A DNA stretch of 32,802 nt from Moorena sp. SIO3H5 (GCF_010692395.1 NZ_JAAHHS010000048.1:1-32802), one strand, 5' to 3'. Positions 1-7,562 are shown, counted from the stretch's first letter. Program-made: numbers and translations. The notes: a model not told the origin generated them from the sequence alone.

Positions 1-510
1 CCCGATCCGTCTCAGGCAGTGCAGGACTCAATGGAGTTACAGATGTCGGCAGAACGCCGTAAGCGGGCGGCAATTCTGACCTCTGAAGGGGAACGAGAAT
101 CTGCGGTTAACACCGCCAGAGGTAAAGCCGAGGCACTAGAGTTAGATGCTGGAGCCCGTAAAAAAGCTGCGATTATGGATGCTGAAGCCCAACAACAGGC
201 AATAGTTCTCAAAGCTCAGGCAGAACGACAGCAGCAGGTTCTCAAGGCACAAGCCACTGCTGAGGCTCTCAAAATTGTGGCTAAGACTCTTAATAATGAC
301 CCCAATGCTCGTGATGCCCTCCAGTTTTTACTGGCTCAGAACTATATCGATATGGGTATGCAAGTTGGCACTAGCGAGAGTAGTAAAGTTATGTTTATGG
401 ATCCTCGCAGCATTCCGGCAACCATTGAAGGGATGCGTTCGATTGTCGGTGATGGAGACCAGGTTAACCCCAATTCCCTAGGTATGAATGTGAATCAAAA
501 GGGTAGTTGA
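1..510 (+). CDS. SPFH/band-7 family protein, C-terminal part (5' end outside window)
   Basis: The reading frame is open from base 1 and ends with TGA at 508-510, so the gene begins upstream of the window. The visible ~169 residues are the C-terminal part of a stomatin/paraslipin-like protein: a long Ala/Glu/Lys/Gln-rich helix with repeated AxAER and KAxAE segments (coiled coil, residues ~5-95 of the visible part), then a short tail containing the conserved [10 protein letters not shown] and [17 protein letters not shown] segments. In this family the N-terminal hydrophobic anchor and SPFH domain hold the protein at the membrane and the helix drives oligomerisation into scaffold-like assemblies. 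The N-terminal SPFH domain itself is not visible, so the family call rests on the helix and tail. Two terminator-like hairpins follow the stop, so this is probably the last gene of its transcript. Confidence 0.8.
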   Translation, partial: PDPSQAVQDSMELQMSAERRKRAAILTSEGERESAVNTARGKAEALELDAGARKKAAIMDAEAQQQAIVLKAQAERQQQVLKAQATAEALKIVAKTLNNDPNARDALQFLLAQNYIDMGMQVGTSESSKVMFMDPRSIPATIEGMRSIVGDGDQVNPNSLGMNVNQKGS

Positions 511-525
511 GAGTAAGTTACCCAC

Positions 526-558
526 ACCTAGACGGGTATCCCCGTTTAGGTAGGTTTT
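526..558 (+). terminator. Intrinsic terminator after the SPFH gene
   Basis: An 11-bp stem (526-536 with 541-551, one G-T wobble) closes a four-base loop and is followed by a T-rich stretch (AGGTTTTG). It lies 16 bases past the SPFH stop codon. Confidence 0.7.
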
Positions 559-586
559 GTGTCTACGCTTAAACAAACTTTTAGGC

Positions 587-633
587 GGAGGAGCGCCATC
601 CCCGATGGCAGAGTTGCAAGCTCCTCCATTTTT
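587..633 (+). terminator. Second hairpin with T tract (tandem terminator)
   Basis: An outer 8-bp perfect stem GGAGGAGC/GCTCCTCC (587-594 with 620-627) encloses an inner hairpin GCCAT/ATGGC (595-599 with 605-609), and the structure ends in ATTTTT (628-633). It could be a backup terminator or a terminator-bearing genomic repeat. Confidence 0.6.
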
Positions 634-758
634 CCTATGGTAAAATTAGGGTGATTGACAGTAATGGAAAATTACGGCCAAGGGATAGAGGAGTCTGTTG
701 ACAGCGATTTTAGCCAACGCAGCTTTAACTGGTTGGCGCTGGTATAACCACAGGATAC

Positions 759-971
759 CTAAATCCCTTGAGAAAGTTCCTTGGAACAGAACACCTCACG
801 AGATTCTTGCTTAACATAACCATTCATTACAGCTAGCTGTAGCTTCATGAAGGCATTTAAGTCTTCCAGTGGATATTTTCTAGTTAAAAGCTGCCGTAGC
901 TTATCCTCTTCTGTCACACTCAAATAGCCAGTTTTGAGTGCTTTTTGTACAACTTCCCTGATATTAGCCAT
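759..971 (-). CDS. Small conserved cyanobacterial protein of unknown function (70 aa)
   Basis: The protein begins MANIREVVQKALKTGYL and has a charged, helical body (LRQLL..KYPLEDLNAFMKLQLAVMNGYVKQESRE). Similar short proteins are, to my recollection, widespread in cyanobacteria without an assigned function. The frame stays open 18 codons further upstream, but the family start is the MANI methionine at 971, and the upstream extension (LDFQPRRYILVLIG) does not look like part of the protein. There is no membrane segment and no recognisable catalytic motif. It is convergent with the SPFH gene and lies in the same direction as the fur-family gene upstream, 255 bases away. No function is proposed. 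Confidence 0.65.
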   Translation of the reverse strand: MANIREVVQKALKTGYLSVTEEDKLRQLLTRKYPLEDLNAFMKLQLAVMNGYVKQESREVFCSKELSQGI

Positions 972-1226
972 AACACAAGCACCTATTAAAACAAGAATGT
1001 ACCTTCGAGGCTGAAAGTCTAGCAACAGCCAATTTGGACTATGCCTCTAAAGTACTTATCACCCTTTTTTAAGCTTTTGATTATTTTGATGACACTGAAC
1101 CCCTGTTCAATGTTCCATTGAAAATTGTACATTGTACTGGGATCGTGTCTTTGGCTAGCTAAGCCGCTAAGGGAGAATCACCAAGCTTCTGTTACCATTG
1201 CTGTTGTAGGTGATTACGGTATTATC

Positions 1227-1637
1227 TCATTCTGAGTCTTGATATTCTGTAGCATTGGTTACAGAACACTGTTCACATAATCCGAAAAATTCCAAGGTAT
1301 GGTAGAAAATAGTAAATTGATAAGAATCTTGCAACTTCTTCTGTAATTGAGGTATGGGAGAGTCTTCAATGGGAATAGACATGTCACAATTGAGACAAGT
1401 GAGGTGATGTTGATCATTTTGTACACCACTGTAGAGGGATTCTCCACTACCAAGAGTCCTGACTTTCACCATTCCTTCCAGTTTTAAAGCATCCAAAGCG
1501 CGGTAAACTGTAGCCAAACCCATAGATTGCTTACGTTTGCGCAGCTCGACATAAAGATCTTGGGCCGACATAGCCCGATTCAAGGTTGTGAGCAGTTTCA
1601 GAATTCGCTCTTGGGAGCGGGTGCGTTGGCCTTTCAT
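1227..1637 (-). CDS. zur: Fur-family metalloregulator, probably Zur (FurB)
   Basis: This 136-residue Fur-family repressor has an N-terminal winged helix (residues ~5-65; TVYRALDALKLEGMV is the recognition region) and a C-terminal dimerisation/metal domain. Residues 76-84 carry the Fur HHLTC signature followed by C84, giving CxxC C81/C84; a second CxxC (C121/C124) completes the structural zinc site, and H113 fits the sensory site. The short N terminus with TRSQERILKLL and the MGLATVYRALDALKLEG segment resemble cyanobacterial FurB/Zur more than FurA or PerR. Zur represses zinc uptake and redox-stress genes when zinc is plentiful. It is divergent from purS across 270 bases. The subtype is assigned from memory of the family, so Fur-family is certain and Zur is likely. 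Confidence 0.75.
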   Translation of the reverse strand: MKGQRTRSQERILKLLTTLNRAMSAQDLYVELRKRKQSMGLATVYRALDALKLEGMVKVRTLGSGESLYSGVQNDQHHLTCLNCDMSIPIEDSPIPQLQKKLQDSYQFTIFYHTLEFFGLCEQCSVTNATEYQDSE

Positions 1638-1881
1638 TAATCTTTTTTTAAAATCCTAGAATTTTTTTGATGTTAATGGTGCTTGTTGGTTCAAACTGTA
1701 AAGAAGGATGAATGATAAACGGATCATCAGCAATAGTGAGCGCGGCTATGCCCAAATCCCTGGATTAGGCTATTGATAGTTACGCGCTGTGACAGTTGAA
1801 AAAAATACTAGCTCAAAAAATACTAGTTGCTGATAGACTTTTTTAATCGTTGATCCTTCATCCTTGATATTATATCCATTA

Positions 1882-1895
1882 TCATTATATAATGA
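1882..1895. promoter_or_regulatory. 14-bp perfect palindrome just upstream of purS
   Basis: TCATTATATAATGA is a perfect palindrome ending 12 bases before the purS GTG codon, in the divergent fur-purS spacer. It could be an operator or part of an AT-rich promoter. It does not match the 7-1-7 Zur box TGATAATnATTATCA. A weaker dyad lies at 1713-1729. No factor can be named from the sequence. Confidence 0.35.
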
Positions 1896-1907
1896 AAGGG
1901 GAGAGTT

Positions 1908-2189
1908 GTGACTAACAAATATCAGGCTTCTATTTATGTTACACTTAGAAACTCTGTATTGGATCCAGCCGGTGTAGCTGTTGAGTCAGGACTTAAGCAG
2001 CTAGGCTATGAGAGTATAGAACAGGTGCGTATTGGTAAATATATCGAACTTAACCTGAGTGCTGCTAATGAAGATATGGCGCGAGAACAATTGAATCAGA
2101 TTTGTGACCAGCTCTTAGCCAACCCAGTTATTGAAAATTATCGCTTTGAATTGGTTGAGATTTCAGCAAAACTAGGAGTGGAAGCATGA
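1908..2189 (+). CDS. purS: Phosphoribosylformylglycinamidine synthase subunit PurS
   Basis: This 93-residue protein matches the ~80-90 aa PurS family (YxAxIYVTLRNSVLDPAGVAVESGLKQLGY...). PurS bridges PurL and PurQ in the FGAM synthase complex and helps pass ammonia from PurQ to PurL in step four of purine synthesis. The start is a GTG at 1908 preceded by a strong purine-rich Shine-Dalgarno run (AAGGGGAGAG, 1896-1905); no ATG offers a better context. The last codons overlap the purQ start by four bases (ATGA), so the two proteins are translationally coupled. purL is not in the window, which is common in cyanobacteria, where it can lie elsewhere. Confidence 0.93.
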   Translation: MTNKYQASIYVTLRNSVLDPAGVAVESGLKQLGYESIEQVRIGKYIELNLSAANEDMAREQLNQICDQLLANPVIENYRFELVEISAKLGVEA

Positions 2190-2881
2190 AATTTGGGGTG
2201 GTGGTCTTTCCTGGGTCAAACTGTGATGGCGATTTAGCCTATGTTACAACTAGCTTACTCCAATGTCCAACCCGGATGGTTTGGCATCAGGAAACCGATA
2301 TTTCTGACTTAGATGTGGTGGTACTCCCAGGAGGATTTAGCTATGGGGATTACCTGCGCTGTGGCGCAATTGCCCAGTTTTCTCCAGTCATGCCAATGGT
2401 GGTAGACCACGCTAAACAGGGTAAATTTGTCCTGGGCATTTGTAATGGTTTCCAGATGCTGACGGAAATGGGGCTGTTACCAGGGGCATTAGTCAGAAAT
2501 CGGGACTTACATTTTATTTGCGATCGCGTTCCAGTGAAAGTGGAGCGCACTGATTTATATTGGACTACAGCTTATCACCCAGGAGAAATTATAAGTCTAC
2601 CTATTGCCCATGGTGAAGGGCGCTACTACGCTGATGCTGACACTCTCAAAGCTCTCGAAGATAATGGTCAGGTATTGTTTCGTTACGCTACTGTTTCAGG
2701 AGAGATAGAGACAACCGGTAATCCCAATGGTTCCCTAAATAACATTGCCGGAATTTGTGATACCACTGGCAAAATTTTAGGTATGATGCCCCATCCAGAA
2801 CGAGCAGCTGATCCGATGTTAGGCAATATCGATGGGATGAGATTGTTTCAGAGTTTGTTGAAGACTTTTGAGCATTGCTAG
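2186..2881 (+). CDS. purQ: Phosphoribosylformylglycinamidine synthase subunit PurQ (glutamine amidotransferase)
   Basis: This 231-residue class I glutamine amidotransferase fold is the usual length for PurQ. The N terminus KFGVVVFPGSNCDGD is typical, the nucleophile elbow is GICNGFQ with C86, and the triad is completed by H203 and E205 in MPHPERA. It hydrolyses glutamine and supplies ammonia to PurL for conversion of FGAR to FGAM. It starts four bases inside purS (ATGA overlap), which fits a two-gene operon. No terminator is obvious after the stop; a short GC hairpin (2912-2917 with 2926-2931) lies 30 bases downstream but lacks a T tract. Confidence 0.95.
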   Translation: MKFGVVVFPGSNCDGDLAYVTTSLLQCPTRMVWHQETDISDLDVVVLPGGFSYGDYLRCGAIAQFSPVMPMVVDHAKQGKFVLGICNGFQMLTEMGLLPGALVRNRDLHFICDRVPVKVERTDLYWTTAYHPGEIISLPIAHGEGRYYADADTLKALEDNGQVLFRYATVSGEIETTGNPNGSLNNIAGICDTTGKILGMMPHPERAADPMLGNIDGMRLFQSLLKTFEHC

Positions 2882-3299
2882 TGTTATCGATACCACCAAT
2901 TACCGATAATCGCGACCGCTACATGGGTCGCCTAAACGTTATCTGTGTGCCAAAGCTTCCAATTATACCGGATCTGGTTTACTGATAAATATTGTTATCA
3001 ACTGAAGTTTATACTTTTTAAAATTAGTGGCTGTTAAGCTGGTCTTCATTTAAATTTGTTGGTTCTGACAGCTGGGGAGCTGGGGAGCTGGGGATAGGGT
3101 TTGACGGTTTTTTTATAACTGAATAATACCCAATTTAAATGCGCAACAGCTTAATGCTCGAAAAAGTATTTTAAAAAGTAAAAATAAGCAAAGGTTAGTC
3201 GTTGAGTGGACAGCGAGTGTTTGTTAAAATTTATTGTTATATTTAGTAAAATAAAAAAATATAAATATAAAATCGAATAATATAAAATAATATCAAAAA
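2882..3299. other. Intergenic spacer, AT-rich at its 3' end
   Basis: No gene is supported here. The 5' part holds a GCGACC/GGTCGC hairpin (2912-2931) and three tandem GCTGGGGA units (3071-3094). The last ~100 bases are very AT-rich and lead into the next gene without a clear Shine-Dalgarno, which suggests that the promoter of the 3300 gene lies there. I saw no NtcA site of the form GTA-N8-TAC and no ArsR-type ATCAA-N6-TTGAT dyad in this spacer. Confidence 0.5.
3071..3094. repeat. Tandem repeat, 3 x GCTGGGGA
   Basis: Three perfect head-to-tail copies of an 8-bp unit lie in the spacer after purQ. This is a simple-sequence tract prone to slippage. Confidence 0.85.
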
Positions 3300-3602
3300 A
3301 TGCCTGAAACTAACTTTAAAATTGAATGGCCTGATGGTGAACAAGAACTTTGCTATTCCCCTTCTCTAGTGGTCAAGAAATATTTCAATGCTGACCAAGA
3401 CTATTCCCTTTCGGAATTTGTGGCACTATCTCGGACTGCGCTTAACGATGGTAGTGATCGCGTCAAAGCTCAATTTGGTTTCTCTTGCAGCAAAGCACTA
3501 GGACAACTGAAGATAATAGAAGACAAAGCGAAGAAGTATAGTAATCTATCTGATCCAAAAGTGCGATTGCTAAAATTTATCGATGTCCAAACCACAGAAT
3601 AA
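3300..3602 (+). CDS. Small MSMEG_0570-type nitrogen-starvation response family protein
   Basis: The 100-residue protein begins PETNFKIEWPDGEQELCYSPSLVVKKYF and continues DYSLSEFVALSRTALNDGSDRVKAQFGFSCSKALGQL. That WPDG...CYSPSLV...SR.AL...S.RV...GF.CS.AL.QL pattern is what I associate with the MSMEG_0570 family, a small protein of the Nit1 (nitrilase) cluster seen in mycobacteria and in cyanobacteria. Its biochemical role is unknown. None of the usual cluster partners (nitrilase, radical SAM, acetyltransferase, AIR-synthase-like) is present. Instead the arsR gene starts 14 bases after the stop codon, so the two appear co-transcribed. The ATG at 3300 is the only sensible start, and the Shine-Dalgarno is weak. 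Confidence 0.65.
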   Translation: MPETNFKIEWPDGEQELCYSPSLVVKKYFNADQDYSLSEFVALSRTALNDGSDRVKAQFGFSCSKALGQLKIIEDKAKKYSNLSDPKVRLLKFIDVQTTE

Positions 3603-3616
3603 TTCAAGAAAAATTG

Positions 3617-3943
3617 ATGCAAGCCACTTCTGCTCCAGACTCCACTACTATCCTCGCTGGCTTCCATGCTCTCTCCGATCCCCTGCGGCTGGCAGTGATT
3701 GAGCTACTGCGATCGCAAGAGTTATGTGTGTGTGATTTATGCGATCGCTTAAATGTCCAGCAATCAAAACTATCATTTCACCTGAAAACCCTTAAACAAG
3801 CTGGTCTGATTCGCCCCCGTCAACAGGGAAGGTGGATGTACTACAGCCTTAATTTGCCCCAGTTTGTGGTTTTAGAGCAATATTTGGCAGAATTTCGTCG
3901 CACAGGTGTGATGGTACCTGCCCATAGTTATTGCTCAGACTAG
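3617..3943 (+). CDS. arsR: ArsR/SmtB-family arsenite-responsive repressor
   Basis: This 108-residue winged-helix repressor has HALSDPLRLAVIELL at its N terminus, the metalloid motif ELCVCDLC (C37, C39, C42, the same spacing as C32/C34/C37 of E. coli R773 ArsR), the recognition helix QSKLSFHLKTLKQAGL, and a wing GRWMYYSLN. As(III) or Sb(III) binding to the cysteines releases it from DNA. The frame also allows TTG at 3614, but the ATG at 3617 is preferred. It probably controls the arsI-aqpS-arsC genes through the dyad at 4094-4121. It is apparently co-transcribed with the small protein 14 bases upstream. No second copy of that dyad lies in front of arsR, so autoregulation is not evident. Confidence 0.92.
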   Translation: MQATSAPDSTTILAGFHALSDPLRLAVIELLRSQELCVCDLCDRLNVQQSKLSFHLKTLKQAGLIRPRQQGRWMYYSLNLPQFVVLEQYLAEFRRTGVMVPAHSYCSD

Positions 3944-4034
3944 TTTAAAGTCTAGGTTGAATGGCTAAGGGTCTTCTGATCACAGTATCAAGCGGCTTAA
4001 AGCACAGACCCTGTCAACTGCTTTTGATGTACCT

Positions 4035-4061
4035 AATACCATTAGCCCAATACCATTAGCC
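4035..4061. repeat. Direct repeat AATACCATTAGCC x 2
   Basis: Two 13-bp copies (4035-4047 and 4049-4061) separated by one base lie in the arsR-arsI spacer, upstream of the ArsR operator. Confidence 0.8.
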
Positions 4062-4093
4062 AATTCAGCCGATGGCTTAACTATATATTTAAC

Positions 4094-4121
4094 TAATACA
4101 TCAATTTTTTTTGATATATTA
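4094..4121. promoter_or_regulatory. Predicted ArsR operator upstream of arsI
   Basis: The core ATCAA-TTTTTT-TTGAT (4100-4115) has the form ATCAA(N6)TTGAT that I recall being described for Synechocystis ArsR. The dyad extends outward: the 11-base arms 4094-4104 and 4111-4121 match at 10 of 11 positions. It lies 35 bases before the arsI ATG in an AT-rich promoter-like stretch, where a bound repressor would block transcription of arsI-aqpS-arsC. Confidence 0.8.
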
Positions 4122-4155
4122 GAATCAGCTAATTAGTAAAATACGAGGGATATCC

Positions 4156-4611
4156 ATGGCTACTCTCAAAACTCATGTCTCCCTAAATGTCACTGACCTT
4201 CACAAATCTGTGACATTTTACCACGCCATGTTTGGTGTGTCTCCAGTTAAATACAAAGCTGAGTACGCCAAATTTGATTTGGCAAATCCGCCCCTCAATC
4301 TCACCCTAGAACTCAACCCCAATATGCACTCTGGTGGCACATTATCTCATCTAGGTGTACAGGTTGAAACGACAGAAGACGTACAAGCTCAGATCAAGCG
4401 TTTTCAAGCTGCAGGACTAGAGGTGTTAGAGGAAAAGAACACTCACTGTTGCTATGCCATCCAGGATAAAGTTTGGGTAAGTGACCCAGATGGTAACCGC
4501 TGGGAAATATTTGTGGTGAATGTCGAAGATACTGCACCCGAGATGAATCTCAAGATTACCGACAATTCTCAGCAGGAATCCAATACTCTTAAATCCTCCT
4601 GCTGTGGATAA
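4156..4611 (+). CDS. arsI: ArsI/CadI-family C-As lyase (vicinal-oxygen-chelate fold)
   Basis: This 151-residue glyoxalase/VOC-fold protein opens KTHVSLNVTDLHKSVTFYHAMFG. Candidate Fe(II) ligands are H7, H65 (LSHLGVQV) and E117 (NRWEIFVV). A vicinal cysteine pair C98-C99 in NTHCCY is the signature of ArsI enzymes, which bind trivalent organoarsenicals and cleave the C-As bond with O2, turning methylarsenite into arsenite. A second Cys pair sits at the C terminus (SSCCG, C149-C150). CadI-type metal-resistance proteins are close relatives, but the arsenic neighbours favour ArsI. It is the first gene after the predicted ArsR operator, with aqpS 16 bases downstream. Confidence 0.9.
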   Translation: MATLKTHVSLNVTDLHKSVTFYHAMFGVSPVKYKAEYAKFDLANPPLNLTLELNPNMHSGGTLSHLGVQVETTEDVQAQIKRFQAAGLEVLEEKNTHCCYAIQDKVWVSDPDGNRWEIFVVNVEDTAPEMNLKITDNSQQESNTLKSSCCG

Positions 4612-4627
4612 ATTAGATCACCGTTAA

Positions 4628-5344
4628 ATGAGAATCCGCAAACTGATACCCAAACAAACTCTCTGGCCCTTAATATCCCATTGCTGGCGAGAGGCAGTAA
4701 CTGAATGCATGGCTACATTTATCTTAGTCTTTGTTGGCACTGGTGCTGTCATGGTTAATCACATCACTAGTGGAGCCTTAACTCATCTGGGCGTCAGTTT
4801 TGTGTTTGGAGCAGTGGTCGCTGCTTTAATCTATGCCACAGGACATATTAGCGATGCCCATATTAACCCAGCTGTGACCCTTGCCTTCTGGGCTAGTGGC
4901 TTTTTTCCCGCTCGCAAGGTGTTACCTTATATCCTGGCTCAATGCATTGGTGCGATCGCTGCTTCAACATTACTGTTGCTGACACTGGGGTATGTTGCTG
5001 AGCTCGGGGCAACTCTGCCTCTACAAGGGAACTGGTTTCAATCCTTAGTGCTGGAAGTAGTACTCACCTTTATCTTAATGTTTGTGATTTTAGGCTCTGG
5101 TCTTGACCGCCGTGCTCCCATTGGCTTTGCTGGTTTGGCTATTGGCTTAACCGTAGCATTAGAAGCAGCTTGCTTCGGACCAATTACCGGTGCCAGCATG
5201 AATCCAGCCCGTTCATTGGGGCCAGCCGTAGTAGCTGGGATTTGGCAACATCAATGGATTTATTGGGTTGCCCCAATTGTAGGAGCGCAGTTAGCCGTGA
5301 TTGCCTATCGGCAACTTTCCCATGGATTTCGGGATATTAAATAA
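4628..5344 (+). CDS. aqpS: MIP-family channel, AqpS-type arsenite/organoarsenical facilitator
   Basis: This 238-residue aquaporin/glyceroporin has six membrane segments and two NPA boxes (HINPAVTLA, residues 80-82; SMNPARSLGP, residues 192-194), with the selectivity-filter arginine R195. Duplicated MIP halves are visible (TECMATFILVFVGTGA and LEVVLTFILMFVILG). In ars operons such channels (AqpS in Sinorhizobium) conduct uncharged As(OH)3 down its gradient out of the cell, replacing an energy-driven pump; methylated arsenicals may also pass. The gene is 16 bases after arsI and 67 bases before arsC. A general aquaporin or glycerol facilitator would look similar, so the substrate is inferred from context. 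Confidence 0.85.
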   Translation: MRIRKLIPKQTLWPLISHCWREAVTECMATFILVFVGTGAVMVNHITSGALTHLGVSFVFGAVVAALIYATGHISDAHINPAVTLAFWASGFFPARKVLPYILAQCIGAIAASTLLLLTLGYVAELGATLPLQGNWFQSLVLEVVLTFILMFVILGSGLDRRAPIGFAGLAIGLTVALEAACFGPITGASMNPARSLGPAVVAGIWQHQWIYWVAPIVGAQLAVIAYRQLSHGFRDIK

Positions 5345-5411
5345 AACCATAGCTAGCTAAAAATTAACCAGTAACAATTACTAAATAACAACTAATCAAT
5401 AACAAATCACT

Positions 5412-5807
5412 ATGAAACAAATCATGTTTGTTTGTAAAAGAAATTCCTGCCGTTCTCAAATGGCAGAGGGTTTTGCTAGAACCTTAGGAGAAGGGAAGAT
5501 TTCTGTTACTAGTTCTGGACTAGAAGCAAGCCGAGTTCATCCTACAGCAATTCAAGTCATGGATGAAATTAATATAGATATTACTGACCAGACGTCTAAT
5601 CCTTTAAAGGATTTCAAGGCTGAAGACTATGATGCTGTAATTTCCTTGTGCGGCTGTGGTGTTAATTTACCAGAAGCCTGGGTATTACGAGATGTCTTTG
5701 AAGATTGGCAGCTCGATGATCCTGATGGGCAACCACTAGAGACCTTTCGCCGTGTCCGAGATGAAATTAAAGAACGAGTAGCTAAGTTAGTGGAAACCTT
5801 GAGCTAA
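5412..5807 (+). CDS. arsC: Arsenate reductase, low-molecular-weight phosphatase type, glutathione-dependent
   Basis: This 131-residue LMW-PTP-fold arsenate reductase has its P-loop as CKRNSCR (C8-X5-R14). The resolving cysteines are C80 and C82 in SLCGCG, the same numbering (C8, C80, C82) that I recall for Synechocystis ArsC, which is hybrid in using the thioredoxin-type fold but glutathione/glutaredoxin as reductant. The acid loop DWQLDDPDG carries the general-acid aspartate. It reduces As(V) to As(III), the form that ArsR senses and the neighbouring channel can release. It is the last gene of the ars cluster, convergent with coaBC. No clear terminator is seen in the 44-base gap. Confidence 0.93.
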   Translation: MKQIMFVCKRNSCRSQMAEGFARTLGEGKISVTSSGLEASRVHPTAIQVMDEINIDITDQTSNPLKDFKAEDYDAVISLCGCGVNLPEAWVLRDVFEDWQLDDPDGQPLETFRRVRDEIKERVAKLVETLS

Positions 5808-5851
5808 TTAGTTTGTTTACGGTTAATTTAAAGGACTTATCAACAGCATAG

Positions 5852-7096
5852 TTATCTAGTAATTATTTGATACTTTACATTACTATTACCTTCCGGAGGA
5901 TTTTGGATAAAATCAAATAAATGGTGAGCTAACTCTAATTTAGTGCAGCGATTAATCTGTTGATGGCGTCCTCTGTTATCAATCAAAATTGCTTGGTTGG
6001 TATCACTGCCAAAACCAGCATTTGGTTTGTCAACTGGGTTAGCTACAATTGCATCCAATCGCTTCTTATTTAATTTTTGTAACGCAGGCTTGATAATATC
6101 TCCAGTTTGTGCAGCAAATCCAACTAAGTACTGATGGGGGTGTTTCAGTCGTCCCAATTCAGCTAGGATATCTGGCACCGGTTTTAAAGGTAGAGCAGCA
6201 GGAAGTCCATGCTTCGGTATCTTCATCTCCTGGTAGATTCCAGGGGTTACATCTGCTACCGCTGCTGCCATCACAATCAAATCAGCATTGGGAAAATTGG
6301 CTAGCATTGCCCGATGCATCTCAGTAGCACTCACTACTGGAATTGTCCGGATACCCATGGGTGCTTCCCAAGTAGCTGGTCCATGAACGAGGGTGACAAC
6401 TGCTCCCCGATTTCTGGCAGCTTGGGCTAGGGCTAGTCCCATCTTGCCTGTGGAGGGATTCCCAATAAAGCGTACTGGATCTATATATTCCCGAGTGCCA
6501 CCAGTACTGATTAAGACTTGTTTACCGGTTAAGTCTCGTTTGCCACCAGTGTAGAGCAGGGATTGGATAGAGGCGATTATCTCCTCTGGTTCTGCCATCC
6601 GTCCTGCACCAATGCGATCGCATGCTAACCGTCCTGCTGTTGGACCAACACTATGATACCTGGGGTCACCTAACAGCTGTTGCCAATTTCGTTGCACTGA
6701 CTGTTGCTTCCACATATCTGTATTCATAGCTGGTGCCAACAAAATAGGGCAACTAGACGCTAGAACCGTATTGGTTAGTAAGTTATCTGCTAAGCCATAA
6801 GCCAACTTACCTAGGGTATTAGCCGTCAGAGGAGCAATCACCAATACTTCTGCCCATTCCCCTAATTCAATATGCACCGGGCGTTCGTGCTTTGCTTGCC
6901 AGAATACGTTGTCTGTATAAGCTGGATGGCGAGAGAGGGTACTTAGAGTCAAAGGAGTGATAAATTTTTCAGCTCCCTGGGTTAGAATTACCCTTACTTC
7001 AGCAACCGCCTTAAATAGGGTAGAAACAACCTCACAAACTTTATAAGCAGCGATGCCCCCACATACACCAATTAAAACTTTTCTACCCTTATTCAC
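5852..7096 (-). CDS. coaBC: Bifunctional phosphopantothenoylcysteine decarboxylase / phosphopantothenate-cysteine ligase
   Basis: This 414-residue enzyme makes 4'-phosphopantetheine for coenzyme A. The CoaC half (residues 1-~185) has [12 protein letters not shown], catalytic H75 ([10 protein letters not shown]), the FMN-enzyme PAMN motif (122-125) and active-site C159 in GRLACD. The CoaB half has [24 protein letters not shown] and [10 protein letters not shown]. The frame runs upstream to 7186 without a stop, but the family N terminus is [13 protein letters not shown]. The start is therefore the GTG at 7096, which overlaps the stop of the small upstream gene (GTGA), indicating translational coupling. 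The ORF ends at 5852, convergent with arsC. Confidence 0.93.
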   Translation of the reverse strand: MNKGRKVLIGVCGGIAAYKVCEVVSTLFKAVAEVRVILTQGAEKFITPLTLSTLSRHPAYTDNVFWQAKHERPVHIELGEWAEVLVIAPLTANTLGKLAYGLADNLLTNTVLASSCPILLAPAMNTDMWKQQSVQRNWQQLLGDPRYHSVGPTAGRLACDRIGAGRMAEPEEIIASIQSLLYTGGKRDLTGKQVLISTGGTREYIDPVRFIGNPSTGKMGLALAQAARNRGAVVTLVHGPATWEAPMGIRTIPVVSATEMHRAMLANFPNADLIVMAAAVADVTPGIYQEMKIPKHGLPAALPLKPVPDILAELGRLKHPHQYLVGFAAQTGDIIKPALQKLNKKRLDAIVANPVDKPNAGFGSDTNQAILIDNRGRHQQINRCTKLELAHHLFDFIQNPPEGNSNVKYQIITR

Positions 7097-7305
7097 GCCT
7101 CGTCGTAAGCTTCCATGTCCAGTAAATAGAGATAGGGTTGTGCTAACTCTGGACGCTGAAACGCCAGTGCCCGCAGTAGATGCCAATCTTTGAGTCCTTC
7201 AAATGCGCCAGAGTAATCATCCAGCTCTAGACGTGCAGCCAACTTGGCAACGTCCTCTGCACTGAGAGCTGAAAGGTCACGTTGGGAAATGGTCGTAGTT
7301 GCCAT
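7093..7305 (-). CDS. DUF2555-type small cyanobacterial protein
   Basis: The 70-residue protein starts [31 protein letters not shown] and ends with [16 protein letters not shown] acidic residues. I recognise it as the DUF2555 family, which in many cyanobacteria lies directly before coaBC. The role is unknown; the conserved position and the four-base overlap with the coaBC start (GTGA) suggest a link to that enzyme or at least coupled expression. A GAGAGG Shine-Dalgarno precedes the ATG at 7305. Confidence 0.85.
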   Translation of the reverse strand: MATTTISQRDLSALSAEDVAKLAARLELDDYSGAFEGLKDWHLLRALAFQRPELAQPYLYLLDMEAYDEA

Positions 7306-7506
7306 TGCTCACGCCTCTCTTGGTTAGCTTTTTTGTTAACAGTTGTACGTCTTCGACAACTTTACTTCTATTATCCCTATTTAGTGACACGACTGACTAT
7401 AGATAATACCAGCTTTAGCGTGAAGTATTCGTAAATTTTTTGTTAGTTTTTAGGAGTCATTTGTATGGAGGCTTACTATAGAAATACAAATTATCCATAA
7501 AATAAC

Positions 7507-7534
7507 TATATTTAGTTATTTATATTTAGTTATT
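7507..7534. repeat. Tandem repeat, 2 x TATATTTAGTTATT
   Basis: Two perfect 14-bp units lie in the AT-rich spacer between the divergent DUF2555 gene and the aldolase relic. Confidence 0.85.
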
Positions 7535-7562
7535 TTAAAAGCCCCTTTCCTAAGTAGAAATT

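Noticed and set aside
1687..1700. tRNA T-arm-like GGTTCAAA
   Set aside because: No acceptor, D or anticodon arms can be built around it. No tRNA was found anywhere in the window.
1865..1884. Zur box (TGATA...TTATCA) in the fur-purS spacer
   Set aside because: The arms have only 6 of 8 matches and the spacing is 20 bp overall, not the 15-bp 7-1-7 layout, so it is not a convincing site.
3200..3300. NtcA site upstream of the nitrogen-starvation-type gene
   Set aside because: No GTA-N8-TAC was found in the upstream 400 bases; GTA occurrences are not followed by TAC at the right distance.
7096..7186. N-terminal 30-residue extension of CoaBC
   Set aside because: The frame is open, but the residues are antisense-like sequence overlapping the DUF2555 gene in another frame. 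The family starts at [13 protein letters not shown] and the GTGA overlap marks the start.
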